A stretch of 64,000 nucleotides of DNA. Source: Gloeophyllum trabeum ATCC 11539. Taxonomy: Eukaryota; Basidiomycota; Agaricomycetes; Gloeophyllales; Gloeophyllaceae. The notes under the pieces were generated by a model. That model searched no databases, was not told the origin of the DNA, and saw nothing but the letters and a program-made list of their open reading frames with translations. Every line of letters begins with the position of its first letter. Position 1 is the first letter of the stretch. The position numbers were made by a program, and so were the translations under genes. The stretch lies in NCBI RefSeq assembly GCF_000344685.1, contig NW_006920430.1, positions 1-64,000 on the forward strand. Reading direction: 5' to 3'. Of the stretch, positions 46,285 through 58,360 are shown in pieces.

Positions 46285-49200
46285 ATGAGAGTCGATCGAT
46301 ACCCCCGATGTCGATGTCGCGCACAGCTACAGTCCCAGTCCACCCCCAACGCTACCCTAGACACGTCCGCGATGAGACGTCCAACTGCCCACTCCCAGGC
46401 GGAGGCAACCCACTCTCCTTCATGCTCAGCCTCGGGTCGCTCGGCGGCGCTTCGTTCTTGCTCTGCAATGGTGCTCTCTCGTTCACATTCCGGCGAGCTG
46501 GTCTCAAGTTCGACGTCTGACTCGTCCCCCACGGCTTCTGCTCCACGACATATCAGCGAAAGGACGGCGACGAAGAGGCCGCGGTGCGGTGGTAGTTTAG
46601 AAAACAGGACCAAGAGATTGCTCCGTCCCCCGTTCATTGCGTGCGTCTATCTTTCAACCCTGCCGCATAGCAACCAGATTCTGACATATGCCTTATTCGG
46701 ATCCCCCCGCCCCCCTTTCCATCTATCAACGTCGTTCTTTAGCGAACTGCTGCCGCTCCTCGACGTCCTGGTGTGCCGCGGGACGCGGGCGAAGGCGCGT
46801 GCGGCACTCGTGATATTCTTTTGGTGGAGCTCCACTTTGGCAGCAGGGCCAGGAGGCGTCGGCGTCGCCGCGTCCCCTGCGCCCCAGGCGTCCTCCGATG
46901 CACCACCCTCCCCGTCTGAGACGCCGTCCCCCTCTTCGTCACTGTCGCCTACGGACGTCGACTCGACGGCGACCTCAGCTTCGCACGAGTCGACGTCCGT
47001 GAGTCCTACTACCATCTCGCCACCCGCGCAGCTTTCGACGACGTCGACCGCGATGCCCCTCCCCACCTTAAGCATCTCCGACCCCTTCAGCTTGCCGCCT
47101 GATACCTCTCTGTCGCTCTCCCTGCCTGCTATCGGTCCTTCCACGTCGTACACGGATACCACCACTACCACCACTTCAGATACCACCATGACCACCACCT
47201 CGTATACCACCTCCACGTCTACAACATACACGACCACCACGAGCACCACTACCGACTCGCCGTCCACCTCCCCTCCGTCTTCTTCGACATCCTCCTTCTC
47301 CTTCCCCACGACGCTCTCCCTGCCGACCACGCTATCGTCGTTCTCCTTTCCGACCACGCTCTCCCTTCCGACGACGCTCTCCCTTCCGACGACGCTCTCC
47401 TACCCCTCGACGGTCTCGCTCTCCATCCCGCCGACGACCTTGTCGTACTCTGGCTCGTTCTCGCTATCCCTGCCCATCCCGCCCACGACGTATTCTGGCA
47501 CGACGTCGTCTACCCCCCCCACCACCACCACTTATCCCAGTTCCACCACCACGTCTACCTCCTCAAGCTCGGTTTCGTCAGGGTCATCAAGCTATTCCTC
47601 GGGTTCAATGTCAGTCCCATCTTCCTTTCATCCTCTTTCAACTCCAAGTTCTTCAAGTTCAAGTTCAAGTACGGATACACGTACCATTGTACAATCTTCT
47701 TCTTCTTCATATTCAGCATCTTCGTTTGGGAATTCGGGCGCCGGATCTACAGGTACGGTTTCTTGGACGGGGGAGGGCTCGACGGCGGTGTCTAGCACTG
47801 GCGCGTCGACTTCTTGGGTTCCGACAGCAGCATCTACAGGTACTCCTTCTTGGACGGGGTTGAGCTCGACCGCGATTGGCGCGTCGACTACAACTACAAC
47901 AACTTCTACTTCTTGGGTTTCGACACGATCATTGGACTCGTACACGGCTTCACCCTCTGCGCCGCCAGCTGCATACCAAAGCCCTACCGCTACGTCTGCT
48001 CCATCTTACCCCGACTCGGCGGCCTTCTCATCGACGTCTGCGAGCGCCACGACAGCGCCTTCAGGGGCGGCATCGTACATTCCGACTTCGACAGCCACGA
48101 CGAGCAGCCCGCGCGAGCGGTCCTCTTCCCGCGCTCCGACGTCTTCCGTGCCCCCCGCGGCGGCGCCCGGATCGAGTGCGCATAGCAGCGCGGGCCGGTC
48201 AAGTCTGTCGGGCTCGGTGTCACTTGGTATGCTGCCAACGAGCGCAGGCCCGGACTCGGTTTCTTCGCTCGCGTACACCAGCCCCTCCTCGTCTGCTGTC
48301 TTGTCTTCCGCTGCTGTATTGCCTGCTGGCTCTGTCTTCTCTGTTTCGTATACGCCCTCACGTTCAGTTACGAGTGCTACGTCTATGTCGCCCCCTCTTG
48401 TCTCCTCTGCGCTCTCGTCGCCCTCCAATCCCCCGTCCTCCAATCCATCCTCGACGACCGTATCTCGCCCCGCCTCCTCCTCATTTCCTCGCGCATCGTC
48501 CTCTGTAGACACATTTTATACTGTTTCTTATACTTCTTGGCCCGCTTCATATTCGAATAGTGTTTCATTTTCATCTTCGTCGCCTTATTCCCTCTCTTCG
48601 TCCGCGTCGCTAAACTCTCATTCCTATAGGACTTCTTACAGCGACTCGACTTCGGCGACATGGTCGTCGACGTATCCACCCACGTCTTCGCAGTCGTGGA
48701 GCTCGAGCTCGTCAAGCAGCTGGAGTTGGCGGTATACCAGGCATGTCGCACCTCCATCTCTTAATGATTGTCTCCCTCACGCAGAGCTTGTCTCGACAGC
48801 GTCGGAGGAACGCCCACGCCGACGATCCGGTCGTCCTACCCGTCTTCGACGCACTCGGAATCCTCGTCGTCTTCGCAGGATGCGGCGACGACGTCGCACA
48901 CGACGACCCGCGGGCGTTTCACGACGTCGACGATCAGCGTCACCACGGTGTACACGTCGACGCTGTCTGGCGGAGGGACGACCATCGTCAGTACGGTCAT
49001 CCCAACCGGGACGCTGGTACCCCAGACCGGCGGATGGAACGGGTGCGTGCCACGTTTGGCGTTGCCGGTGTGGTGCTAACATTTGCGCAGCATTCGCCGC
49101 AACTCCGGCGCCATCGCCGGGATCGTCATCGGCTCGGTCGTCGCGCTCGCGCTCCTTTCTGCGTGGATGTTCATCCTGTTCCGGAGACACAAGATCCGGA

Positions 49201-50833
49201 AGCTGGAAAGCGCGGCCGTACGGAGCGACCGCGAGGCCGCAGCCCTCCGAGGGCCGTTGGCTGACGAAGACGACGATCTCCCGCCAGGCGGCGCAACACC
49301 TAGTATGGAGGAGCTCCCCGGCCCTGTGGTCGCGGCAGCAAGTGAAGGCCACGGAGCGCGTATTCGAGGCGGCGACGACGACTTTGCGGTGGTGTCCGAC
49401 GAGGACACCAGCGCGTACGGGCATTCGTCGGAGGCCGCAGCCGCTGCTCAGAGGTCTTCCGCGGCGCTGCTCGCGTCCGTGGCTCTCCCCCGCTCCCCGC
49501 CGACCGCTACCGGTCTCGTCCCTCCAGCCGGTGCTCTTCCCCAGGTACCTGGGTCACCGACGTCCGCCTACGGTACGGGAACCTCGAAGCGGAGGTCCAG
49601 CGCCAGCGGGCTTGATCCAGGAGCGTGGTTAGGTGGAATGACGTACGTCGGCGCCAAGTCGCGACCCGGCTCCTCGGGCGTCGTATCCCCTCCAGTGACG
49701 TCTATGCCAGCCGGTATGAGTGCCACGTTCGGCATGTCAGGGCCGTCGTCGGCTGGCCATGGTACTGGCGACGAGCAGGAGATGTTGATGAGTCCCGGAT
49801 GGGGAGGGGCGTACGCGAGCGGCGGAGAGAGTGTCGACGAGTTCGGCGTCGGCCCGTCTTCGACAGGTCACGGCGCCCCTTCGTCTCAGGGTCATGAAGC
49901 GGGGCACGGATCTTCTTCGCAAGGTGGTGGGACGTCAAGCAGCGGTCACGATCGCGGATATGCGCCCTCGTCGCAGTCGCATTCAGGGCCGTCTCAGGAG
50001 GGCGGTCGCAAGTCCCCTGGGGTGCGCGCGAGCTTGGGCAGTGCACCGCCCAGCAGTTATCCCTACAAGTCCGACGACCGCAAGGACCCTCCGGATGCCC
50101 CGCCGCGGACGACAAGCCCGATATCCTTCCTGTCTCGCAGTCTCCGGTGGCGGCGAAGAGGCTCCCAGTCGACGCATACCCTCCTAGACAACGCGGGCGA
50201 CGACGAATCCGCTGCCGGCCCTGCATTCGGTTCTCGCGGTCGGTCTCGCTCTGCTCTCGTCACCCCGACTTTCTTCGAGCCTCCGCCCGAACTGGTCGCA
50301 CCCTCTCCGAAGCAACAGCGTCCTCCAGCTACTCCTCTCTACTCTCGGGTTCCTGCGCGGATCGAACGCCCAGCGCACCCCGGACAGCTCCCGAACCTTG
50401 TCTCGCCTTCGTTATCTGCTCTCGTCCGGGAAGAACGCGCTGCTCAGGGTGAGTGGCCGCGACCGAACCCTTCACTGACGCTGCCGCCTCTTCCTTCGCC
50501 TGCAATCACCGATGGCGCATCCGTTCGCGAAGGCCTCCTTAGAGTCGGTGGTCAAGGCATGTATAGTTCAGGAACCCTGAGTCTTCGAGACGAGGTCGAC
50601 TACTCGAGACCGATAGGCGGGGTACGATTTTGTTTCTTTATTTCTGTTTCTGTTGGTGCTTAGCTGATTTGTACCTGCAGGTGGTGTATAACCGGATGTA
50701 CAGCACGACTACGTTCAATTCCACGGATACGCGGGAGACTACGGATACCGAGACGGACCACCATGGGCCTGCGGACGGACATGATTCGCAGGACCTGTTA
50801 CCTACACATTCACATCGAGAACCTTCATCGTAA
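46285..50833 (+). CDS. long Ser/Thr-rich (mucin-like) single-pass membrane protein
   Basis: The reading frame enters a long Ser/Thr/Pro-rich extracellular region at about 46860 and stays open to 48731. Exons then run 48785-49042, 49091-50621 and 50681-50833 in frame. One TM helix (IAGIVIGSVVALALLSAWMF, coded near 49112-49171) is followed by basic FRRHKIRK and a roughly 500-residue disordered cytosolic tail rich in Ser, Gly and His. Before the mucin region a hydrophobic ALVIFFWWSSTLAAG may be a signal peptide. There is no ATG close upstream in frame and several acceptor-like sites, so the N-terminus is unresolved and 46285 is only the outer limit of the open frame. The layout resembles cell-wall stress sensors, without a WSC domain. 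Confidence 0.72.
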
Positions 50834-51956
50834 GAGTAGCCTAGTCCTCTGTTGCTTGCGCTGTCGATTCGCTGTCTGCTCTGATGCTCACCTTCGCTTC
50901 GGACTAATGACTTTCAAAACCTTTGCTCCTTTCGCTATAGTATAGTACACGTTTAAAAGGAGGTGAGAGATTACCGCCTTAATGCCAGCATACACGACTC
51001 GGGCATGACTTCTCATAATATCGACAACTGTATAAACCGAGAAAGGCACCACCCGCTTTTCGCTGAAGATGTACAATAATAGTTGTACACTATTAGTGCT
51101 TCTGCATCCTGGAACGCGTGCATAGCTAGCACCATCATATGTTGCATACCGATCGTCATGTGGTAATGCAGAATCGATAGCGTCACGCATTCGCTGCCGC
51201 CTCGTATCGCGTCCGAGTGAAAGGGATACCCGTACTCACAAGGACATATTCCAAACCACTTTAATCACCCGAGAAGCGCCGACGGCTGTCGGCAGTGCCC
51301 CTCCTTTGAGAGGGGTTATGCCAAACCCGCAATACGTCGCACTTTTCGACCAACCGGCAAGTACCAGCGTGCCATGTTTGGTTCCAGTGGCACACGGCTA
51401 CATAGCGCGGACTTAGAATTAGACTCCGCTCCATGCATAGACTATACTTTGCATCCCACTTACATATCGAAGTAGACAATCAGTACTAAATTCCATCTCA
51501 ATTCACCGCAGCAGCTACATGCTGTGAACTGCACTCCACAGCAGCTACAGGCTGTGAACTTTGCAGACCAAACCAAGGAGGAGCTAAATATCTCTTGTAT
51601 ATGTCAAAGATTCGAAATAATTACTTTGAATTATATCCATCGGGACATGCCTGCGCAGTCCGGGAGACATCCCGTCTCCCGGACTGCGCAGGATGGCAAT
51701 AAGTGTTCAGCTGGCCAGCCAAACCACCTCTCTCTAGCTGCATTTGTGCAAGCACCTATGTGATAATTAATTCATCCCATCCCGCAAAGGAGGGGTAAGA
51801 TGCCGGCGCCAGATGGAGCTTCCCGAGTTTACCCCTCCTTTGTGCATAAGTTGAGCTTGAGTACTATTCCATACCCATTATTGTATCATATGGTGCGGGA
51901 CACCTGGTCACCGCCACTTGTGAACAACATTTATGGCACCCCTAGATTTCGACCTT
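50834..51956. other. repeat-rich interval before the inverted-repeat unit
   Basis: No gene. 51294-51390 is a diverged forward copy of the outer module of the inverted arm (CCCCTCCTTTGAGAGGGG, then a CGTGCCATGTTTGGTTC segment). 51785-51830 copies the inner end of the arm (CAAAGGAGGGGTAAG, then CCGGCGCCAGA). A perfect hairpin lies between them. Confidence 0.65.
51650..51692. repeat. perfect 18-bp-stem hairpin
   Basis: CCTGCGCAGTCCGGGAGA (51650-51667) is followed after 7 bases by its exact complement (51675-51692). Confidence 0.85.
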
Positions 51957-53065
51957 GCCCCTCCTTTGGGAGGGGTTCTGGCACCCTTGAATTGCGTCAC
52001 ACTTTTCGTCGCACCGGCAAACTCCGGCGTGCTATGTTTGGCTCTAGTGGCGCCCTTACTGAACATGGACTTAGCCATGGTTGGGCATGCATCTCAATGT
52101 TCACACTCAAGTCCCTCTCAACTATGTAATTAGTGTTGGTTTGTGGATGCCACAAGGTACAGGTGGAGGCCTATTATGAGGTAAAACTTAGAGAGCATAG
52201 TATTAAACATAGATCCTTGTACCTCAAAATTTTTGAGTGTTGGCTTGAGAAGGATTTGAGTGTATGTGCACTCCATCTAACATGTGTATTCAATCATTCC
52301 AGTTTTCTGTGCCATACATAAGTCTGTGATGGACAATTCACAAATTAGTAGAATCAAGAAATTCCATGTTATTCCATGGCTTATGATCATGAGGCCCAAC
52401 ATACTGTAAGATAAAACTATGATGTGAGATGGATGTCAGATGTCCAGGCAAGAGAGACACACCATTAGGCATTCTTGGTGAGGGGATAAGTATCTCTTAG
52501 ACTACGACAGCACGGGACATTCTACCGGGCCCTAGATGGAGCTTGACTGAAAGAGAACCGGGTCCCCTATATATATTACTAACAATATCCCTTGCATTAT
52601 CTTACATGGTAGAAATACTGTCCTTATGATGATTTGCCAACCTTGTGTAGCAGCCACAACATCTTGAACTTAGTGCACACTGCGGGCAAGCACTGATGTC
52701 CCGCCTCCTGACATTGGTCTTTCATGGGATGGGTGGGAGAACACCTTCCTTGGATGTTTCTCAGCGGAACATGAGACAGGACATAAAGAATGACAAGACA
52801 ATGCTAATTGAATGTCCTGTATATTTTAGTGACCATAGTAAATGTACTGCAGAACTTCTTTTGTTCCTTCAAAGGACATTCTGCATGTCCGGGCTATGGT
52901 CCAGCAAGGACCATTCGAGGAAGATGTTCTCCCACCCCGGAGGTGCCTTTTACATGTCCACCGGCAGAACATCAGCCTTTGCCCTCAGTGGCAAGTTCTC
53001 AAGGTCAATTTCTTGAACAAAGGAGCGGTAAGTTGCTGGCGCCAGACAGCGCTTCACAAGTTTCC
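51957..53065. repeat. left arm of a 6-kb inverted-repeat unit (with an inserted MITE)
   Basis: Inverted relative to about 57215-58016. The arm starts with a small hairpin (CCCCTCC TTTG GGAGGGG), runs through shared sequence to 52677, is broken by a 313-bp insertion, and resumes at 52991-53065. Identity to the other arm is high over about 720 bp, with scattered substitutions and small indels. Confidence 0.9.
52678..52990. mobile_element. 313-bp CACTG-ended MITE (CACTA/CMC-like)
   Basis: Present in the left arm and absent from the right arm, so the empty site is visible. Termini form an inverted repeat of about 22 bp (CACTGCGGGCAAGCACTGAT against CACTGAGGGCAAAGGCTGAT read from the other end). 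The target trinucleotide GCA is duplicated on both sides. Ends starting CACT and a 3-bp duplication are hallmarks of the CACTA/CMC superfamily. No ORF. Confidence 0.82.
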
Positions 53066-53195
53066 TTAGCCATCTTGGGAAAACACTCTATTTATGATAA
53101 GGATCAATGGCCCAAGAGGGATTTTCGATGCCTTCAAAATTGAAGCAGTTATAATTTTGGACTTGCCAGCTGACATAATATCAATTATGTAATCA

Positions 53196-53574
53196 CTATA
53201 TTGGGTAATATAGATGCCTAATTGAGTATCTATGAATCAAAGTGATGTGCCAAAGCTTCCAGAACATGCCTGTGTGATGTGTATTGCTTGGAACTGAATT
53301 GCCGCACCTTAGCTTGGCATCTTTAGCCCCCAGCCCTTCATGATAAGCATCCATCCAACGGATCATGCGATGTTCCCAGCGCCATATTGTCTCCAATTTG
53401 ACCTGTGCCATGGCCTTAGTTTACACCTCCATTCCAGCGACAAACTTCGGAATCACTTTCCAAGTCAGAATCTAAGTTGATTACTGAGACATCAGGGTGT
53501 GGCCGCCGTTGCTCTGCAAGAGCTGCATGAGCCCGAGCAGCTGTGTCCTTCTGCGCTTTCCTGCGAGGCGGCAT
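53196..53574 (-). pseudogene. transposase-like ORF remnant
   Basis: A minus-strand start at 53574 gives MPPRRKAQKDTAARAHAALA, then an acidic Ser stretch. After a break or tiny intron near 53430 it continues with TIWRWEHRMIRWMDAYHEGL and GAKDAKL. That WEHRMxRWMDAY-type block is familiar to me from Agaricomycete transposon-associated ORFs, but I cannot name the superfamily. No DDE catalytic domain follows, so it is at most an N-terminal fragment. It lies inside the inverted-repeat unit, opposite in strand to the MYND gene. Confidence 0.4.
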
Positions 53575-54139
53575 AGTCAGGCCAGTGTGAAGCTCCAGCT
53601 CAAAATTGTCAGGTAAATTAACATATATTACTGGGAGCCAAGTTCAGCCCTGCCGTTGCCCCTTGTTTCACTATGCTACAATGCTAGACAATATATGGCA
53701 AACAAATACTGTAAATATGAATATAATATTTGTACCCAGATGGATTTTGCCGCTCTCCAAAAGTGGCAGTGACTAGGTGTCCTGCACCATAGCATATTGA
53801 AATCAACGTTAACACCTTGAGTCATAGTCAGTTTGCATGCTGTTAATCGGGCTGGGTGAGTTTCCAGGTCCGGGAGGTCCAGTGGAATCCTACAACGGGC
53901 AGTTCAAGAGACGTTCCATGTGTACATTTATCTGGATTGCATGGGTTTCCAAGGTTTATTCAATCATTGCATGCAAATGAAATTTGCAGCTATAAGTGGT
54001 CACAAAACAACATAAAACATGGAGGTGAGTTTGAATTCCATACATTCCATCCCGAGTGGACTGCACACATCTTATTGAAGCAACTGTGTACTGAGCGCAT
54101 GACTCTGTCAGGTCTGACTGATGCAAGAGCTGATTTGAG

Positions 54140-54252
54140 AACAAGTCCTCATTCAGTAGTGGCGCCACTAAAGTCAAACATGGCACGCCGGGATGTGCCG
54201 GTCAGTCGAAAAGTGGTTGGGGGTGCCAGAACCCCTCCCAAAGGAGGGGCAT
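54140..54252. repeat. reverse-oriented copy of the arm's outer module
   Basis: A segment with GGCGCCACTA, CATGGCACGCCGG and CCCCTCCCAAAGGAGGGG matches the outer about 110 bp of the right arm (57920-58016) in the same orientation. It lies about 180 bp upstream of the MYND start codon, so it may supply part of that gene's 5' flank. Confidence 0.7.
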
Positions 54253-54429
54253 CATACTTCGCATTATATAAGTCGCTTTGCCACAGACTCACCTGGCGAT
54301 CGATAGATTATCGAGCATCTCTATACCAGTGCCACCACCTGGGTACTTGCGGTTCGCTAGCACCTCGGCTCCTTGATGGGCGGCATTCACTGGGCTTATA
54401 GGATTTTGATCACGAGGAGCGAGGATTTG

Positions 54430-56706
54430 ATGTCAATCTCAAAAGATACTGATATTACCCTACCTCGGATGCTCTCTCTGCGCGCAGATACGGTGCCTTC
54501 GAGCACATCCAATCCCAGACCGCAGCTAGGGCCAAATATTCCTCTTCCCCCTCAGTTCGACAAGCTCCCTGACCTGGAGAAGGTCAAGAAGGAGGCTGAA
54601 CAAAGTACGAGTAGCAGGTACACCATCGGGCTCACCTCCACCTGCTTATAATACAAAAACAGTACCAGGCTTCCTATGCAGGACTGATGAATTTCAGGAT
54701 AGCGTAAGACACATAATCGTCCCTAACAAACATGTTGCACAGGAGGACCCGCTCGTAGGCCTTATGTGGAATGCCACATTCTCCAACTTATCGGAGTTTA
54801 GCTTCTATTGCCGCATTGGAGACAGTAAGCCTCACCAAGTCACAGCCTTGGAGGATTGAACAAGAAGCTTTGCAGTTGGAACAGACCTGCTCCCAGCCGT
54901 GATATGGACTCTCCAGTGTATGCTGAGAAACTTGGAGGTGTGCAGTGACGAACAGTTACAGGCCCAGTGCCGTCCTAAGGCAGGCACACAGAGTCTAGAC
55001 CATTCTTGGTGCGTTACCGGTGCTTTCGTTCGCTGGATTCTGCTAGACGAGGTCAACACCAGTTGATGATCATAAACTTCGCTACCACTACCTGTAAGTT
55101 TGAGCAGTCCAGCTCATACAGTATCACCCTATCTGACTCCTATGTCGACAGCCATCCAGCAGTCGATCAGCCTGGAATGGCGCTCCCGCTCATCAGACAG
55201 GCGATCGACACTGATACGAAAGTGAGCAGATGGACAGAGCCGGAGGCGAAACACTGGTACCGGAATCCGTGAGTCCCTCACTCGTTACACTTCATTTCAG
55301 TCTGTACCAAAGAGCTTGAGCACAGACTATTGTACGATCAGTTTGCAGAAGCCCTGGCTTTATCGGGAGAATTTACCAAGGAGACACGGACCGCGCTGGA
55401 GCGCGTCCTAGACGCCTCGCAGAACTGTCTGGCTGCGAAACAGCAGCCATGAGAGTTCTACATGATGACAGTACAGCCACACATCCATCTGGCGCGTGTG
55501 CTGCATGCAATGGACATTGAACCGGAGGCACAGAAGGAGTCCGTGCCTCTTCTCACTGTCAGTGTGAGCTGCTCACTGGTTTTTACAATGGCAGACACAC
55601 ACGCTAGGCGGTCGAATACCTCCGGAAGCAACCAAAGCATATTCCTGACGGTGTTCTACGCCAGTTACTTGTCCGTCCCGGGCAAGACGTCCATCCCGTC
55701 CTTGCCGCTCTTGGTGGGAGCAAGTGGCTGGAGAACAGACAGTCTTTTCAACATAACAAACGGGATATGAGGCAGTGTAGGGGGTGTAACACACGAGACA
55801 TCATCACGCCTGTCTTTCGCTGTGCCCAGTGCCAGTTAGCATTCTATTGGTAAGTGCATTGGCCCTGCCCATCGTGATTCCACCGGACTCGTTGTCGTAA
55901 CAGTTCTAAGAAATGTCAGAAAGCGGACTGGCCGCTCCACAAGTGAGTATATGGCACTGGTATTTATTCCAGAATTATCTACTCATTGAACCTGTAGAGC
56001 CCTGTGCAGGTGTGTTCTCTTTCAAAGAGTACCTGGACTTCACTGCTAACTGCGTACTGTACCCAGTCCAGAGAAATTATGTCATCAAAAGGAAAGGTAG
56101 AGATCTTAAAGTACATCGATCCAGCAGCATCCCAGTGCAACGCCGACCATATCCAATGGCGGAGCGTGCGGAATCAGGCCCGAAACACGGCATTCCACTG
56201 TGCACTGGGAATCCATCGGGACCCATCGCGTGGGCACACGCACATGATCATCATCCATCTGCAGTGGACACCCATCAACAAGGACCCGTGGTTCAAGTTC
56301 CTTGTTACCGAGTGCGGGGTGTTCAAGATGGCCGACGTGCTCCCGGAGATTGAGGGCGCACTGCACCTAGGAAAGGGTGAAGGGTGCGGGTACGTGTGCG
56401 ACTTTGTTGGGCGGCAAGAGGCACAGTGGTCCTCGTCCTCGGGCATGACGATGGCACCAATTCTCATCCTGGCGATCGGCGAGGGGGTGGAGTCAGTATT
56501 GATGCTTTGTGAGTTGCTCTGTACAACTGTTGCACTCAATAGCGCCTGTTTGATGCGGGAATTCTTTAGCTGGGATCATTCTGGAGACACAGAGGCCTGA
56601 TACATACAGCGCAGAATGGCGTAAGATGGTTAACAAGGACCCGACGGACGCACCGAAGCCGTTGACACTCTTGAGTGGTGCCAAGAACGCCGAGCATATA
56701 TTCTGA
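54430..56706 (+). pseudogene. MYND zinc-finger protein, copy 1 (in-frame TGA)
   Basis: A multi-exon paralog of the gene at 58687, aligning exon by exon: start block PRMLSLRADTV, then EDPLVGLMWNATFSN, GTDLLPAVIWTLQ, HPAVDQPGMALPLI, ARVLHAMDIEPEAQK, the finger, a C-terminal domain with GIHRDPSRGHTHM, and AEWRKMVNKDP near the stop. The finger is CRGCNTRDIITPVFRCAQCQ then LAFYCSKKCQKADWPLHK, joined across intron 55850-55903; all Cys and the His are kept. An in-frame TGA at 55450-55452 interrupts the exon before HLARVLHA, where copy 2 reads on. That implies a pseudogene, unless splicing avoids it. The family probably mediates protein contacts; its role is unknown. It lies wholly inside the inverted-repeat unit. 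Confidence 0.7.
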
Positions 56707-57214
56707 CCACCTACTTATTCTCTCGTATGTTCAGTCAGCCCTGATCCCTGGGGTATGTTCTTGCTCATTGCATGTCAACAAGTTGCGGTTCTCATGTTTT
56801 GATTTGGAATTGTTCGACTTTGCGCTGCCAGTACTAGTGGATCATGTCAAGTCTTGTCTGAAGAGCTAACAGGGATGCTCTCCAATCTCGATATCTATGA
56901 CACCGTCGATCAGATCGCAGGCTGACCTGTACTGCTAGTTGTACTCCGATTTGTAGATCTCTCACATCTTGTAGGCTTGATACTGCGCCTCCTAAATAAG
57001 ACTTACTCCCCCGCTTACGGTACGCTTCGCAAGCAGCGTGACACTGAGCGTGAGCTGTCCGGGCAGCTCCGGCGACTTTCCCGGCTGTGCTCCGTGTCCT
57101 CAAGCGTGCACCGAGGCGTACGCTGCCAATTTTGGCAGAGAAGCGTAGCATAAGCGGGGCAGCCGAACGGGCCCTTAGTAGACGAGCAACATCTTGGATT
57201 TGCGGACGCGTCTA
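56707..57214. other. flank between MYND copy 1 and the right arm
   Basis: No gene recognised. ORFs on the minus strand at 56834-57224 have no motif. Confidence 0.45.
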
Positions 57215-58016
57215 AGTAACTCATGAAGTGCCGTCTGGCGCCGGCAACTAACCCCTCCTTTGTTTAAGAAATTGACCTTGAGAACTTGCACTAAGTTCAA
57301 GATGTTGTGGCTGCTACACGAGGTTGACAAATTCATAAGGACAGTATTTCTACCATGTAAGATAATGCTAGGGATATTGTTAGTGATATATATAGGGGAC
57401 CCAAGTTTTCCCCAGTTCTCTTTCAGTTCAGCTCCATCTAGGGCCAAGTAGGATGTCCTGTGCTATTGTAGTCTAAGAGATACTTATCCCCTCTCCAAAA
57501 ATGTCTAATGGTGTGTATCTGACGCCTGGACATCTGGCATCCATCTCACATCATAGTTTTATCTTACAGTCTGTTGGGCCTCATGATCATAAGCCATGGA
57601 ATAACATGGAATTTCTTGATTCTACTAATTTGTGAATTGTCCATCACAGACTTATGTATGGCACAGAAAACTGGAATGATTGAATACACATGTTAGATGG
57701 AGTGCACATACACTCAAATCCTTCTCAAGCCAAAACTCGAAAATTTTGAGGTACAAGGATCTATGTTTAATACTATGCTCTCTAAGTTTTACCTCATAAT
57801 AGGCCTCCACCTGTACCTTGTGGCATCCACAAACCAACACTAATTACATAGTTGAGAGGGACTTGAGTGTGAACATTGAGATGCATGCCCAACCATGGCT
57901 AAGTCCATGTTCAGTAAGGGCGCCACTAGAGCCAAACATAGCACGCCGGAGTTTGCCGGTGCGACGAAAAGTGCGACGCAATTCAAGGGTGCCAGAACCC
58001 CTCCCAAAGGAGGGGC
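57215..58016. repeat. right arm of the 6-kb inverted-repeat unit
   Basis: Reverse complement of the left arm (51957-52677 plus 52991-53065) without the 313-bp insertion. Both arms encode the same meaningless short ORF, which only reflects the repeat. Confidence 0.9.
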
Positions 58017-58135
58017 ACGAGGCACGTATCACGTGAACGTGACTCGCGGGTTCATGATTCGGAATCATTGAATTCCATTGAATGATTCATTGCCGCTCAC
58101 TCATCCGCACCCAACGCTTGGTAGGATGTCTGACG

Positions 58136-58360
58136 CGGATCCCCGCCGGTTTGTGTATTCTGTGTACGTGTCTGAAACCAGTGCAAAGTAATTAACGAAG
58201 GTAACTCTGCCACAGTATTAGGAAATAGACCAGACCCAGCGTCTCATGGGCCGCTTGGCTGAGATTGCCTAGCTGGCTGGGTCTCAAAACATACCAGCTC
58301 CTGGAACGTTATAGTGGTCGCAACGGTCTCATATCTGAATTGGAATGGTATCCCTTAGAC
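58136..58360 (+). pseudogene. 5' fragment of an APH-like kinase paralog
   Basis: Matches the start of the kinase at 31092: the first exon MSDADPRRFVYSV, an intron with GTGTACGTGT donor and TTAG acceptor, and a second exon with WAAW, LKTYQLLERYSGRN. The first codons of exon 2 read AAA TAG where the parent has AAA TGG, giving a stop. Homology ends near 58350, before the catalytic loop. A dead, truncated duplicate. Confidence 0.8.

Noticed and set aside
45816..46637. 273-codon minus-strand ORF
   Set aside because: Overlaps the open frame leading into the mucin-like gene, has no motif, and its composition mirrors the opposite strand.
47876..48508. 210-codon Arg/Pro-rich ORF inside the mucin-like gene
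   Set aside because: A shifted-frame reading of the Ser/Thr-rich exon.
52133..57840. Matching 62-codon ORFs in both inverted arms
   Set aside because: They follow from the arms being near-identical; no protein family or codon bias supports them.
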